Part shown: positions 17,739 through 26,187 of the stretch, piece after piece
How positions within the stretch are numbered: position 1 is the stretch's first letter
Layout: every line of letters begins with the position of its first letter
NCBI GenBank assembly: GCA_038228295.1
Contig: JBBRPH010000025.1
Span: 3,032 to 67,031 of the forward strand
Direction of reading: 5' to 3'
Length of the DNA: 64,000 bases
Source of the DNA: JAICKM01 sp038228295
GTDB taxonomy: Bacteria > Chloroflexota > Chloroflexia > QHBQ01 > JAICKM01
The notes under the pieces: model-generated
Database searches by the model: none
Told to the model about the DNA's origin: nothing
Seen by the model: only the letters and a program-made list of their open reading frames with translations
Program-made: the position numbers and the translations under genes

Positions 17739-19295
17739 ATGGATACTACTGACCCGGTTGCCGCGCCGGCCCGTGCCGGGCGTGAGCGGGCCGTACTGAT
17801 CGCCGCGATCCTGGCCTCCAGCATGGCCTTTATTGACGGCAGCGCGCTGAATGTCGCCTTGCCGGCCATCCAGACCGACCTCCACCTAAGCGGCGCGGAG
17901 TTGTTGTGGGTGGTCAACGCTTATGCGCTCATCTTGGCGGCGCTAATCCTGGCCGGCGGCGCGCTGGGCGATCAGTTAGGCCGCAAGCGCGTGTTTATGG
18001 CCGGTATCGTGCTCTTTACCGGGATGTCGCTGCTGGGCGGGCTAGCCCCAAGCGGCATCCTGCTCATCGCCGCCCGTGCGGGGCAAGGATTGGGCGGGGC
18101 GCTGATGGTGCCCGGCAGCCTGAGCCTGCTGACCGCCACGTTCAGCGGCGCACGGCGCGGCCAGGCCATCGGCACCTGGGGCGCGTTCAGCACCCTGACC
18201 ACCATCCTGGGACCGGTGCTCGGCGGGCTGCTGGCCGGCGCGGGCTGGTGGCGCGGGGTGTTTTTCATCAATCTGCCGCTGGCGGCGGCGGCGTTGTTCT
18301 TTCTGCGCGGTGTGCCGGAGAGCCACGCTAGCGACACAACGGCCCGCCTCGATCTGCGGGGCGCGGTTCTGGTGACGCTGGGGCTAGGGGCGATCACTTA
18401 CGGCTGCACCACAGCGGCCGGCGCGGGCTGGGGTGATCCACAGGTCGTGGCAGCGTTGGTGCTTGGCTGCGGGGGGTTATTGGCGTTCCTGGTCCTGGAA
18501 GCCCGCACCACGCACCCGCTGCTGCCGCTCGATCTGTTTTGGGGGCGCACCTTCAGCGTGACTAACGGCATCACGCTGTTGCTGTATGCCGCGTTGGGCG
18601 GCGCGCTTTTTTTCCTGCCGCTCAACTTGATCCAGGTGCAGGGCTACACGGCCACGCCGACCGGCCTGGCCCTGGTGCCGTTTGCCGCTCTGGTGACAGT
18701 GATCTCGCGGCCCGCCGGGCGCTGGGCCGACCGAGCGGGGCCGCGCCCAGCCCTGATCGTGGGGCCGGCGCTGGTGGCGCTGGGCTTTGTGGCGGCGGCG
18801 CTGCCCGGCTTGACCGCCGGGCCGGATAGCTACTGGACGAGCTTTTTTCCGGCCGTCTTGCTGCTGGGGGTAGGCATGGGCATCACCATCGCACCATTGA
18901 CCAGCGCGGTGATGGGGGCCGCGCCGGCCGAGGAGGCGGGAGCCGCGTCGGGGGTGAACAACGCCGTGGCGCGCACCGCCGGGGTGTTGGCGGTAGCGGT
19001 GCTGGGGGCCGTGGTGCTGATCGTGTTTCACGGGGCGCTGGCCGAGCGCACGGCACGCCTGAACCTGCCGGCTGCGGCCAGTGTTGCGCTACAGGCGGCA
19101 GCGGGCCAGTTGGGCAACACGCCCGTGCCCGATGCGGTGCCCAGCGCCGGTCGGGCGGCGGTCGCCGTAGCGATCCGGCTGGCCTTTGTGGATGCCTTTC
19201 GCCTCGTCACCATTACGGCGGCTGTCTTGGCTGCATTGAGCGCGGCGCTGGCGTTCCTACTGCTGCCGACCACGCGCCCCACACCCCCGGCCTAG
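17739..19295 (+). CDS. DHA2-family (14-TM) MFS multidrug transporter
   Basis: A 518-residue proton-coupled efflux protein of the EmrB/QacA type. Hydrophobicity suggests 14 helices. Family motifs seen are SMAFIDGSALNVALPAIQTDL (helix 1, motif D1), ALGDQLGRKRVF (motif A), a gating GxxxGPxxGG variant in TILGPVLGGLLAGAGWWRGVFFINLP (motif C), and a long final helix pair with FVDAFRLVTITAAVLAALS. The frame is open from 17634 but that overlaps the V4R gene; ATG 17739 with CGGAGAG upstream is preferred. The exported compound is unknown. Confidence 0.88.
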   Translation: MDTTDPVAAPARAGRERAVLIAAILASSMAFIDGSALNVALPAIQTDLHLSGAELLWVVNAYALILAALILAGGALGDQLGRKRVFMAGIVLFTGMSLLGGLAPSGILLIAARAGQGLGGALMVPGSLSLLTATFSGARRGQAIGTWGAFSTLTTILGPVLGGLLAGAGWWRGVFFINLPLAAAALFFLRGVPESHASDTTARLDLRGAVLVTLGLGAITYGCTTAAGAGWGDPQVVAALVLGCGGLLAFLVLEARTTHPLLPLDLFWGRTFSVTNGITLLLYAALGGALFFLPLNLIQVQGYTATPTGLALVPFAALVTVISRPAGRWADRAGPRPALIVGPALVALGFVAAALPGLTAGPDSYWTSFFPAVLLLGVGMGITIAPLTSAVMGAAPAEEAGAASGVNNAVARTAGVLAVAVLGAVVLIVFHGALAERTARLNLPAAASVALQAAAGQLGNTPVPDAVPSAGRAAVAVAIRLAFVDAFRLVTITAAVLAALSAALAFLLLPTTRPTPPA

Positions 19296-19322
19296 CCGGT
19301 AATGCACGCGGCTAAAATAAAG

Positions 19323-19347
19323 AGGGGCGATCCTGTGGATCGCCCCT
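19323..19347. terminator. Bidirectional terminator between MFS gene and nrdJ
   Basis: An 11-bp perfect stem AGGGGCGATCC/GGATCGCCCCT has a 3-base loop and an A-rich left flank (AAAATAAAG). This gives a T-tract on the minus strand, so it ends nrdJ and possibly the MFS transcript. Confidence 0.85.
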
Positions 19348-19367
19348 CCGCGTATGGTCAAGCTAAC

Positions 19368-22300
19368 CTAGCACTCTGAATGCCCACAGGGGCACTTTTT
19401 GCAGCCTTCGACGTGCATCAGCGTGGTATTGCCGCATTCGGGGCACAGGTCGCCGAGCGGCTTGCTGGGCGCGAGGCGGCGCGGCGTCCGTGGCGCGACC
19501 GCCATGACCGGCAGAGGGTGACTGGCAACGGCAGACGGCGGGGCCGTTTCCTCCGGGAAGTAGTGCTGCTGCAACAACTTAGCGATGGCATCGGGCACCG
19601 ACAGCACGCGCTGCTGGCCGAAGCCGACCGAGCGACTGCCCCCGATGCCGCGCAACTGCTCGATCAGGATCTCCACCGGGATACCGGAGCGCAGGGCGAT
19701 AGAGACCATACGCCCGATACCTTCAGCGAACGCCGTCAGATCGGAGCCGGCCTTACCCAGCACCACATAGACCTCGTAGGGCTGGCCCTCCACTTCGCTG
19801 ACCCACAACCGCACAGTGCCTTGCGGGCTATTGATGCGGCCTAACCAACCGCTCATCTCGCCGTTGGGCAGTGGGCGCGGCAGCACCATGCTGGGTTCGG
19901 CGACATCAAGCGCCGGTTGCATATCGGCCTGGCGCACTTCGGCCTCAATGGCTGCCGCGCCCGACTCGCCGGCGTAGCTATAGCCGTTGCCGTTCGTGTG
20001 CCCATTGGTCGGGCTTGCGGTTGCCGGCGCTGTAGGCACTTCCAGAGGCACCGTCGCCGGAACAACCTCGGCAGGCGCAGCGGGTGCGCTCTTGCGGGCG
20101 ACCGTACTCATCGGCTGCTCGGCCCGACAGCCGTCGCGGTAGATGGTCGCACCTTTGCAGCCAAGATGGTACGCCTGCATATAAACTTCACGCACTTCAT
20201 CTTCGGTGGCTTCTTGCGGGAAATTCACCGTCTTGCTCACCGCGTTATCCGTATGGCGCTGGAAGGCGGCTTGCATCCGGGTGTGCCATTCCGGGCTGAC
20301 ATCACGTGCGGTGACAAAGACGCGCTTCACCCAGTCGGGCACCTCGGCAATGTCGGCCAGCGAACCGGCGGCAGCCACTTCTTCCATCAGGTCGGCACTA
20401 TAGAAGCCCTCGTCCTTCGCTACCTGCTCAAAGATTTCGTTGACCTCCAGCATCTTGTCCTTGTCCATGATCGTCCGCATAAAGGCCAGCGAGAAGAGCG
20501 GTTCGATGCCGCCGGAGGCTCCGGCGATAATCGAGATCGTACCGGTGGGCGCGATGGTGGTCACAGTCGAATTCCGCAGCGGGCGCACCCCTTGCGCGTT
20601 CGGCCAGTGTTGACCCTGCGGCCCATAGATACTCTCTGCCCAGTTCGGGAACGGCCCACGCTCAGCGGCCAACTGCTCCGAAGCGTTCTTGGACTCGGCA
20701 TCAATAAAGGCCATCATGCGCTCGGCCAATTCAATCGCTTCCTCTGAGTTGTACGGAATGCGTAGCTTGAACAGCAGATCGGCCCAACCCATCAGCCCCA
20801 CTCCGATGCGCCGGTTGCGCGTGGTCATCTCTTCGATCTCCGGGATTGGATATTTGTTCATCTCGATCACATCTTCGAGCGAACGTGTCGCCAGATGGAT
20901 CACCTCGCGCAACGCGGCCCAATCCAAGTCCAGCGCCCCATCGCGCTCCACCGTCAGCCGGCCCACGTTGACCGAGCCGAGGTTGCAGGCTTCGTAGGGC
21001 AAAAGGGGTTGCTCGCCGCACTGTCCTGTCACCAGCCCATTGAAAATAACCGTGTTGCGATCTGCCTGCGTCGTGTCGTAGACCGACTCACGTCCTTCGT
21101 ACAGGATATGCGCGACGCGGCTGGTAAATGGTTGGGTTTTGCGGAGTACCCGACCATCAGCCCAGGCGCGTACCTTGTCGCCTTTTTGTGGGAGCAGAAA
21201 ATCAATCGCTTCCATGAAGCGCGTGCGTGACTCGCCATCAATGATCAGATCGAACTGTGCTTGGTGCTGATATGACTTTTGCCCGCCCTTGCCGTCCGGC
21301 ATCAATCGCTCACCGGCCTTCCGGCGCAGCTTGATCGAAGAGAAGATACCGAAGTTGGCAAGTAGGCGCTGGACTTCGCGCAGCAAGGAAGGAGTGCTAG
21401 ATGCCAAGCGGATTGAGCAGCTTTCTTTCTTCGCAGAGGCCATCACCGTACCATCTGTCTGGAACAGACCGTGTAGATAGCCACGTACACACTCACGACT
21501 GCCCTGCCAGACTACCTCCGGCACCATCAGTTTGGTGGCAGCAGTGAAACCATACTGCTCATCCAGGATTCGTCCGAGTCGGATCGATCGCACAGTAGTG
21601 AGATCCCGATCCGGTACAGCTATCGGTTGGACCATGTACTCTTTGCGTGTGCCTTGTGCTGTGCCAGTTACCAACTCACTAACGTACTCGACAATCGTAG
21701 GCATGAGTACCTGATCGTTCCCCCATAGGTTGATGCAAGCACCGCGGTCGGCCGTGATATAGCCATCACCGGTAATCAAGCCCAGCAGCAGCCCTAGCTT
21801 GTAGCTGCCGGCAGCACCCCACTGGCCTTCTCCCGACTGCACAAGCAACTGATCACCCATCTGTAGATCCTGGAGCTTGACCTTACCGCGTGCGGTGAAG
21901 AAATCATGCCAAGCAGTAGCCCGTACTTCATATCCTGCCTCCGTAACGACACGGAACACATCGGCATCCTGGATCGTCATAAAGACCGGTACTGCGGATC
22001 GCGTCGTTGTTCCCCGATCCTCGTTCAGCACCCGCGTATCCACGGTGGCAGTGATCGGCAATTGCCGATCATACAACTCTTGCATGGTCATCAGACCATG
22101 CTGCGTATGAAGTCGAGTATCGCCTGTCACGCAAGGGTTCGTACTCTCCACCATGCCCAGCGCCGGGGTCGGGTTGGAACGGCTGTTGTTGATGCGGTCA
22201 ATGAACACGATGCCCGGCTCGCCGGTCTGCCAGGCGCTTCGCACGATCTTGTCGAACAGATAGCGCGCCTTAACCGTGCGCGCCGCCTTACCGGTGTGCG

Positions 22301-24383
22301 GGTTGACCAGCGTGTGATCGCCGTCGGCCTCCACCGCCGCCATGAACGGCTCCGTCAGCGCGACCGACACGTTAAAGTTGGTCATCACCGACAGGTCATT
22401 CTTCATATCAATAAACTCTTCGATGTCGGGGTGGTCCACCGACAGGATCGCCATGTTGGCCCCACGGCGGGTGCCGCCCTGCTTGATCGCGCCGGTGGCG
22501 GCATCAAACACTTGCATGAAGCTGATCGGGCCGCTGGCCTTGCCCTTCGTGGTCATCACAATATCGTTCTTGGGCCGTAGTCTACTAAACGAGAACCCGG
22601 TGTTATGGATCATGGTCATACCCGACCGCCCGGCAGCATAGGTGTTCCAATCAGCCACAGTGAGGTCGTAGTATGCCTGCGGTTGCGCCGCCACCGCCAC
22701 ACTTTTGACTTCCTGCCCACTGTCGGCGATGCGGCATAGTAGGTAGGCCAGTGCAGCATTCTGCGGGGCGGCTTTGTCGGCAATAGAGCGCAGGCTGTCG
22801 CGGCGCACCCGGCTCGACTCGCTGTGCGACCAGCGGTTTAGCTCAAAAGCACAGGCTCCCGCCCCGCCAGTCTTCCCCTGTTCGCGTGTCTTTGCTAGGC
22901 CCAGCCCGCGCAGGGCAGCACGCCAGGGGGCAATCGGCAAATGGACCGAGGTCTGCTTGCGGCTAGTGCTGGTCAGGCGGTCGCGGCGCAGCGTGTTTGC
23001 CAGATAAGGCAGGATGTCCGTCGCCAGATCGTTGACCTGGGGCAGTGGGCAGAGTTGTACCGTATGCGTGGTCAGCCGACCTTTACCGTGGGGCGCTTTC
23101 GCTTGGACCGCCGGCTGGTAACCCAGCAGGCTCATCAGCGCGGCGAGGTCTTGGGCCATCGCTGCACTGACCGATGTATAGGAGGGACTACCGTCTGCGG
23201 CCACATAGCCGTCGCTATCCAGTAAACCGGCCAAGAACGCACGCACCACCGGCAATGGCGACTTGGCGATCACTTCGGGCACGCGGATCAGGTCGTCTTT
23301 CGGACCGATATTCTCCAGACCGCAGGCTTCCAGCAAATCGTGGACGAAGCGTTGGGTCAGCGTACTGACTGAAAGCAACCCCCGCCCGTCCTGCTGAATA
23401 GAGACGTGGACATTCAACTTGGCGAGGACCGCTTGCACCCGCTCTAAGACATCCGCCGTGCCGGAGAACCAGCGCACACAATACTGACGCAGCGCCGGTA
23501 CATAGCCAAAAGAGCCGTCACCCAGCGTGAAACCGATCAGCCAAGCCAGGTCTGGGTCCACCGTGAGCGTACCGACCGTGCGCGCCTCCGTCCAGGGCCA
23601 GTAGGCATCGGGCCGTTCGGGGCCAAGCACCACATCGCCGGGGGTCAGATCAGCAGCTTGAACTTCCACCAACTCTGTGCCACGTACCACCATGAACGGG
23701 TGCCAGGCGCTGGTCTGCACCACGGTGCCTTCACGCATGGTGACAACCACTTGCTGCTCGGCAGGCACATCGAATTGCCAGACGTGCGATACCTGCCGCA
23801 GCCCGGTCTCACCAGTTGCGGGGTTCATCGCCAGCGTTTTGATACCGAGATCGCGCACGTCGTAAGCCACACCCGCCCCTTGTGCAACCCCAGTGCGACC
23901 ATCTAGGGTCGCGCGGTGAAACAGCACCTCAATCGGTTCAATACCACAGAATGTGGTCCAAACCCGCGCATCAGCCGCGATGCAACCGCCCCCTGTTTGG
24001 TGGATAATGGCCTGATGCCGAATGGTGCTGAAGATCTCACCCAGATCATCGGCCACCGGCAGCACAAAGCAAGCGCTTAACTGCTGCAACGGGCGACCGG
24101 CGTTCATCAGTGTGGGCGAGTTGGGCAGGAAGACGAGCGAGCGCATCAAGCGGTAGAAGCGATCTTCCCAGACCGCCACATCGCCGCCGTAGCGCCCTTC
24201 GGCCGCAGCCAGGTTCAGCGCGACGCGGTGGAACATTTCATCGGGGGTCTCGATCACCTGGCCGGTGTCGTCTTTGACGAGATAGCGGCGCTCCAGCACC
24301 GTGACCGCATTTTTGGCGAGCGGCACCGTGATGTCGGGTTGGTAGGCCGACGCAGCAAGCGTCGTATCCTTTTTGTGCTTCAT
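19368..24383 (-). CDS. nrdJ: Adenosylcobalamin-dependent (class II) ribonucleotide reductase precursor with two inteins
   Basis: A 1671-residue precursor; after removal of two inteins (461 and 371 residues) the mature enzyme is about 839 residues. It reduces ribonucleotides to deoxyribonucleotides using B12, without oxygen or an iron subunit. Extein motifs are FLPNSPTLMNAG, HQTGGG|TGFSFSRLRP, ESTNP|CGEQPLLPYEACNLGSVN (active-site Cys), IAPTGTISIIAGASGG and the C-terminal zinc-binding CPECGN...CKKCPCGHSEC. Both inteins lie at conserved catalytic sequence, so unspliced protein should be inactive. Start ATG 24383 has CAGGAG upstream. It follows nrdR by 37 bp in one operon controlled by NrdR boxes. 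Confidence 0.95.
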   Translation of the reverse strand: MKHKKDTTLAASAYQPDITVPLAKNAVTVLERRYLVKDDTGQVIETPDEMFHRVALNLAAAEGRYGGDVAVWEDRFYRLMRSLVFLPNSPTLMNAGRPLQQLSACFVLPVADDLGEIFSTIRHQAIIHQTGGGCIAADARVWTTFCGIEPIEVLFHRATLDGRTGVAQGAGVAYDVRDLGIKTLAMNPATGETGLRQVSHVWQFDVPAEQQVVVTMREGTVVQTSAWHPFMVVRGTELVEVQAADLTPGDVVLGPERPDAYWPWTEARTVGTLTVDPDLAWLIGFTLGDGSFGYVPALRQYCVRWFSGTADVLERVQAVLAKLNVHVSIQQDGRGLLSVSTLTQRFVHDLLEACGLENIGPKDDLIRVPEVIAKSPLPVVRAFLAGLLDSDGYVAADGSPSYTSVSAAMAQDLAALMSLLGYQPAVQAKAPHGKGRLTTHTVQLCPLPQVNDLATDILPYLANTLRRDRLTSTSRKQTSVHLPIAPWRAALRGLGLAKTREQGKTGGAGACAFELNRWSHSESSRVRRDSLRSIADKAAPQNAALAYLLCRIADSGQEVKSVAVAAQPQAYYDLTVADWNTYAAGRSGMTMIHNTGFSFSRLRPKNDIVMTTKGKASGPISFMQVFDAATGAIKQGGTRRGANMAILSVDHPDIEEFIDMKNDLSVMTNFNVSVALTEPFMAAVEADGDHTLVNPHTGKAARTVKARYLFDKIVRSAWQTGEPGIVFIDRINNSRSNPTPALGMVESTNPCVTGDTRLHTQHGLMTMQELYDRQLPITATVDTRVLNEDRGTTTRSAVPVFMTIQDADVFRVVTEAGYEVRATAWHDFFTARGKVKLQDLQMGDQLLVQSGEGQWGAAGSYKLGLLLGLITGDGYITADRGACINLWGNDQVLMPTIVEYVSELVTGTAQGTRKEYMVQPIAVPDRDLTTVRSIRLGRILDEQYGFTAATKLMVPEVVWQGSRECVRGYLHGLFQTDGTVMASAKKESCSIRLASSTPSLLREVQRLLANFGIFSSIKLRRKAGERLMPDGKGGQKSYQHQAQFDLIIDGESRTRFMEAIDFLLPQKGDKVRAWADGRVLRKTQPFTSRVAHILYEGRESVYDTTQADRNTVIFNGLVTGQCGEQPLLPYEACNLGSVNVGRLTVERDGALDLDWAALREVIHLATRSLEDVIEMNKYPIPEIEEMTTRNRRIGVGLMGWADLLFKLRIPYNSEEAIELAERMMAFIDAESKNASEQLAAERGPFPNWAESIYGPQGQHWPNAQGVRPLRNSTVTTIAPTGTISIIAGASGGIEPLFSLAFMRTIMDKDKMLEVNEIFEQVAKDEGFYSADLMEEVAAAGSLADIAEVPDWVKRVFVTARDVSPEWHTRMQAAFQRHTDNAVSKTVNFPQEATEDEVREVYMQAYHLGCKGATIYRDGCRAEQPMSTVARKSAPAAPAEVVPATVPLEVPTAPATASPTNGHTNGNGYSYAGESGAAAIEAEVRQADMQPALDVAEPSMVLPRPLPNGEMSGWLGRINSPQGTVRLWVSEVEGQPYEVYVVLGKAGSDLTAFAEGIGRMVSIALRSGIPVEILIEQLRGIGGSRSVGFGQQRVLSVPDAIAKLLQQHYFPEETAPPSAVASHPLPVMAVAPRTPRRLAPSKPLGDLCPECGNTTLMHVEGCKKCPCGHSEC
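21021..22133 (-). mobile_element. Intein 2 in NrdJ (LAGLIDADG, C-terminal Gln)
   Basis: A 371-residue intein (precursor residues 751-1121) lies between ESTNP and CGEQPL. It begins CVTGDTRLHTQHG (block A, Cys1). Block B is EVRATAWHDFF. Two LAGLIDADG motifs, LGLLLGLITGDGYIT and VRGYLHGLFQTDGTV, indicate a homing endonuclease. The end reads NTVIFNGLVTGQ with Cys as +1 residue. The last residue is Gln rather than the usual Asn, and the preceding position is Gly rather than His. Both LAGLIDADG motifs keep the acidic residue, so nuclease activity is possible. Confidence 0.93.
22602..23984 (-). mobile_element. Intein 1 in NrdJ (LAGLIDADG, standard HN end, Thr +1)
   Basis: A 461-residue intein (precursor residues 134-594) lies between HQTGGG and TGFSFS. 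It begins CIAADARVW (block A). Block B is VVQTSAWHPFMVV. The endonuclease motifs are LAWLIGFTLGDGSFG and VVRAFLAGLLDSDGYVA. Block F/G is YYDLTVADWNTYAAG ... MIHN, followed by Thr +1. All splicing residues (Cys1, block-B His, penultimate His, terminal Asn, Thr+1) are present, so splicing should work. Confidence 0.95.
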
Positions 24384-24420
24384 CAGATACTCCTGAATAA
24401 TAAGGGACCATGCCGAACCG

Positions 24421-24900
24421 TCACGCCGGCAATGGCTGCGGCGCAGTGTTGCGCTGCAACAGCGCCTCGATAGCTTGGCCCATCTCCGCCAAGTCGGCAA
24501 AGTTGAGGTAGACCGAGGCAAAGCGGATATACGCGACTTGGTCTATGTCGCGTAGGTGCGTGAGGATGAGTTCGCCAACGGTTTGCGCGGGCACTTCGCT
24601 GGTGCCCAACCGAAACAGATCGCTCTCGATGCCGTTGACGACGCCTTCAATCGTCTCCGCGCTGATCGGGCGTTTGGTGCAGGCCAGTTGGATACCGGCT
24701 TCCAACTTATGCCGGTTGTATTCCTCTCGCAAGCCGTTCTTCTTGACGATGAGCAGGCTAACCGGTTGCACCCGCTCATAGGTGGTGAAGCGCTGCCCAC
24801 AACTGTTGCAGCGCCGCCGCCGCCGGATGCCGTCGCTTTCCGGCGCCTCGCGCGTGTCGAGTACCTGTGACTCGCTTTTGTGGCAGTAGGGACAGCGCAT
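24421..24900 (-). CDS. nrdR: Transcriptional repressor NrdR
   Basis: A 159-residue regulator of ribonucleotide reductase genes that senses ATP/dATP. A zinc ribbon is formed by CPYC at the N-terminus and CNSCGQRFTTYERV (about residues 31-45). An ATP-cone domain (about 49-140) starts LLIVKKNGLREEYNRHKLEAGIQLACTKRPIS. Length is normal for the family. It is the first gene of the nrdR-nrdJ operon. Two NrdR boxes and a consensus promoter lie immediately upstream, so it should repress itself and nrdJ. Confidence 0.97.
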   Translation of the reverse strand: MRCPYCHKSESQVLDTREAPESDGIRRRRRCNSCGQRFTTYERVQPVSLLIVKKNGLREEYNRHKLEAGIQLACTKRPISAETIEGVVNGIESDLFRLGTSEVPAQTVGELILTHLRDIDQVAYIRFASVYLNFADLAEMGQAIEALLQRNTAPQPLPA

Positions 24901-24950
24901 AGGCTAATCTCTCCGGTTCTGACTGTAGAGTGGATATGAGGATTATAGCA

Positions 24951-24990
24951 CTACATTTAGATCGAGAATCCACTTGCTCACTAAATGTAG
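24951..24990 (-). promoter_or_regulatory. Pair of NrdR boxes
   Basis: CTACATTTAG (24951-24960) and CTAAATGTAG (24981-24990) are exact inverted repeats of each other. Each is a two-mismatch match to the palindromic NrdR core CTATATATAG. Their centres are 30 bp apart, three helical turns, as usual for NrdR box pairs. They sit at and just downstream of the predicted transcription start. Confidence 0.85.
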
Positions 24991-24994
24991 GGCG

Positions 24995-25024
24995 ATTGTA
25001 GCACACAACTTAGGGATATGTCAA
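24995..25024 (-). promoter_or_regulatory. nrdR-nrdJ promoter
   Basis: On the minus strand, consensus TTGACA (25019-25024) and TACAAT (24995-25000) are 18 bp apart. The expected start point falls at the upstream NrdR box, so bound NrdR would block initiation. Confidence 0.8.
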
Positions 25025-25077
25025 TGTATTTATCCACAGCTTTTGCGATAAGGAGTCACCGGATTTCCTTTAGCGAA

Positions 25078-25108
25078 ACAAAAACCCCTCTCCGCTGAGG
25101 AGAGGGGT
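25078..25108 (-). terminator. Terminator of the SAM-cycle/GDP-sugar operon
   Basis: A stem ACCCCTCTCC/GGAGAGGGGT has loop GCTGA (25084-25108). On the minus strand it is followed by TTTTTGTTT. It is 25 bp past the gmd stop. Confidence 0.88.
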
Positions 25109-25132
25109 CCACAAACCAGGAGGGTACAGCGC

Positions 25133-26182
25133 CTAGACGTGGGTGCGCCAGTAGGCCAGCAGATCGCGCAGCGTCTGCTCAAAAGGGATCGTCGGCTCCC
25201 AGCCGGTGGCTTGCTGAAACTTGCCGGCATCGGCCCAGAGAATCATCACGTCGCTGGGGCGTAGGCGGGCCGGGTCTTGCTTGACCTCGATCTTGACCGC
25301 GCTTTGCGCCAGCAGCATATCCAGCATCTCACCCATCGTGCGCGTGGTGCCGGAGCCGATGTTGTAGACCTCGCCGGGCTTGCCGTGGTCCAGCATCAGC
25401 CAGTAGGCACGCACCATATCACGCACATCAGTAATGTCGCGCTTGCTGGTCAGATCGCCCACGGAGACCACCGGCTCTTGCAGTCCCTTTTCGATGCGAG
25501 CGATCTGGCGGGCCCAAGTAGACGGTGCGAAATGCTCACCCCGACGCGGGCCGTCGTGGTTGAAGCCGCGCGAGGTGATGCTTTTAATACCGAAGCTCAT
25601 CCAATACTGGTAAGCCAGCTTCTCCTGCGTCACCTTGCTCACCGCATAGGGGCTAAGCGGGCGCAGCGGGTTGTTCTCGGTCATCGGCACCTCGTCGGGC
25701 AGCACCATGCCGTACTCCTCCGACGAGCCGGCGATCTGGATCAGCGGGTCCAAGTCCTGACCTTTACCGTTGCGGTTAGGGCCGTTGAGTTGGCGCACCG
25801 CCTCAAACAGATTCAGTTGGCTCAAGATATTGGTTTGCAGCGTTTCGGCGGGTGCGTTCCACGATGCCGGCACAAATGACTGGGCGGCTAAGTGGAAGAT
25901 ACGGTCGGGGCGTACCGCCCCGATCAGCTTATGCACGCTAAACGCATCCACCAGATCGGTGTTAATCATATTGATTTTGCCTGGTTTCAGCGCCGCTTGA
26001 ATCGACTCGATATTCGATACGCCGACCTCGATCAGGTTGAGGTACGGCAGTAGAGTCTCCAGGTTGTCCATGCGGCTGCGCCGGCGGTAGGTGCCGAACA
26101 GTTCGACATCCTCGCGGGCGAACAGCATCTCGGCCATGTGGCTGCCGGCGAAGCCCGTGATACCCGTAATTAGAACTTTCAA
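25133..26182 (-). CDS. gmd: GDP-mannose 4,6-dehydratase-like SDR
   Basis: A 349-residue extended short-chain dehydrogenase. Known family members convert GDP-D-mannose to GDP-4-keto-6-deoxymannose with NADP(H). Visible are the Rossmann motif GITGFAGSHM, the active-site GSSEEYG (Ser and Glu of the dehydratase triad) and YAVSK (Tyr, Lys), and the substrate-loop motif GFNHDGPRRGEHF typical of GMD. It follows rmd by 5 bp, with GGAGG lying inside the end of rmd. Together they should make GDP-D-rhamnose for envelope polysaccharide. UDP- or TDP-sugar use cannot be fully excluded. Confidence 0.85.
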   Translation of the reverse strand: MKVLITGITGFAGSHMAEMLFAREDVELFGTYRRRSRMDNLETLLPYLNLIEVGVSNIESIQAALKPGKINMINTDLVDAFSVHKLIGAVRPDRIFHLAAQSFVPASWNAPAETLQTNILSQLNLFEAVRQLNGPNRNGKGQDLDPLIQIAGSSEEYGMVLPDEVPMTENNPLRPLSPYAVSKVTQEKLAYQYWMSFGIKSITSRGFNHDGPRRGEHFAPSTWARQIARIEKGLQEPVVSVGDLTSKRDITDVRDMVRAYWLMLDHGKPGEVYNIGSGTTRTMGEMLDMLLAQSAVKIEVKQDPARLRPSDVMILWADAGKFQQATGWEPTIPFEQTLRDLLAYWRTHV

Positions 26183-26187
26183 ATCAC

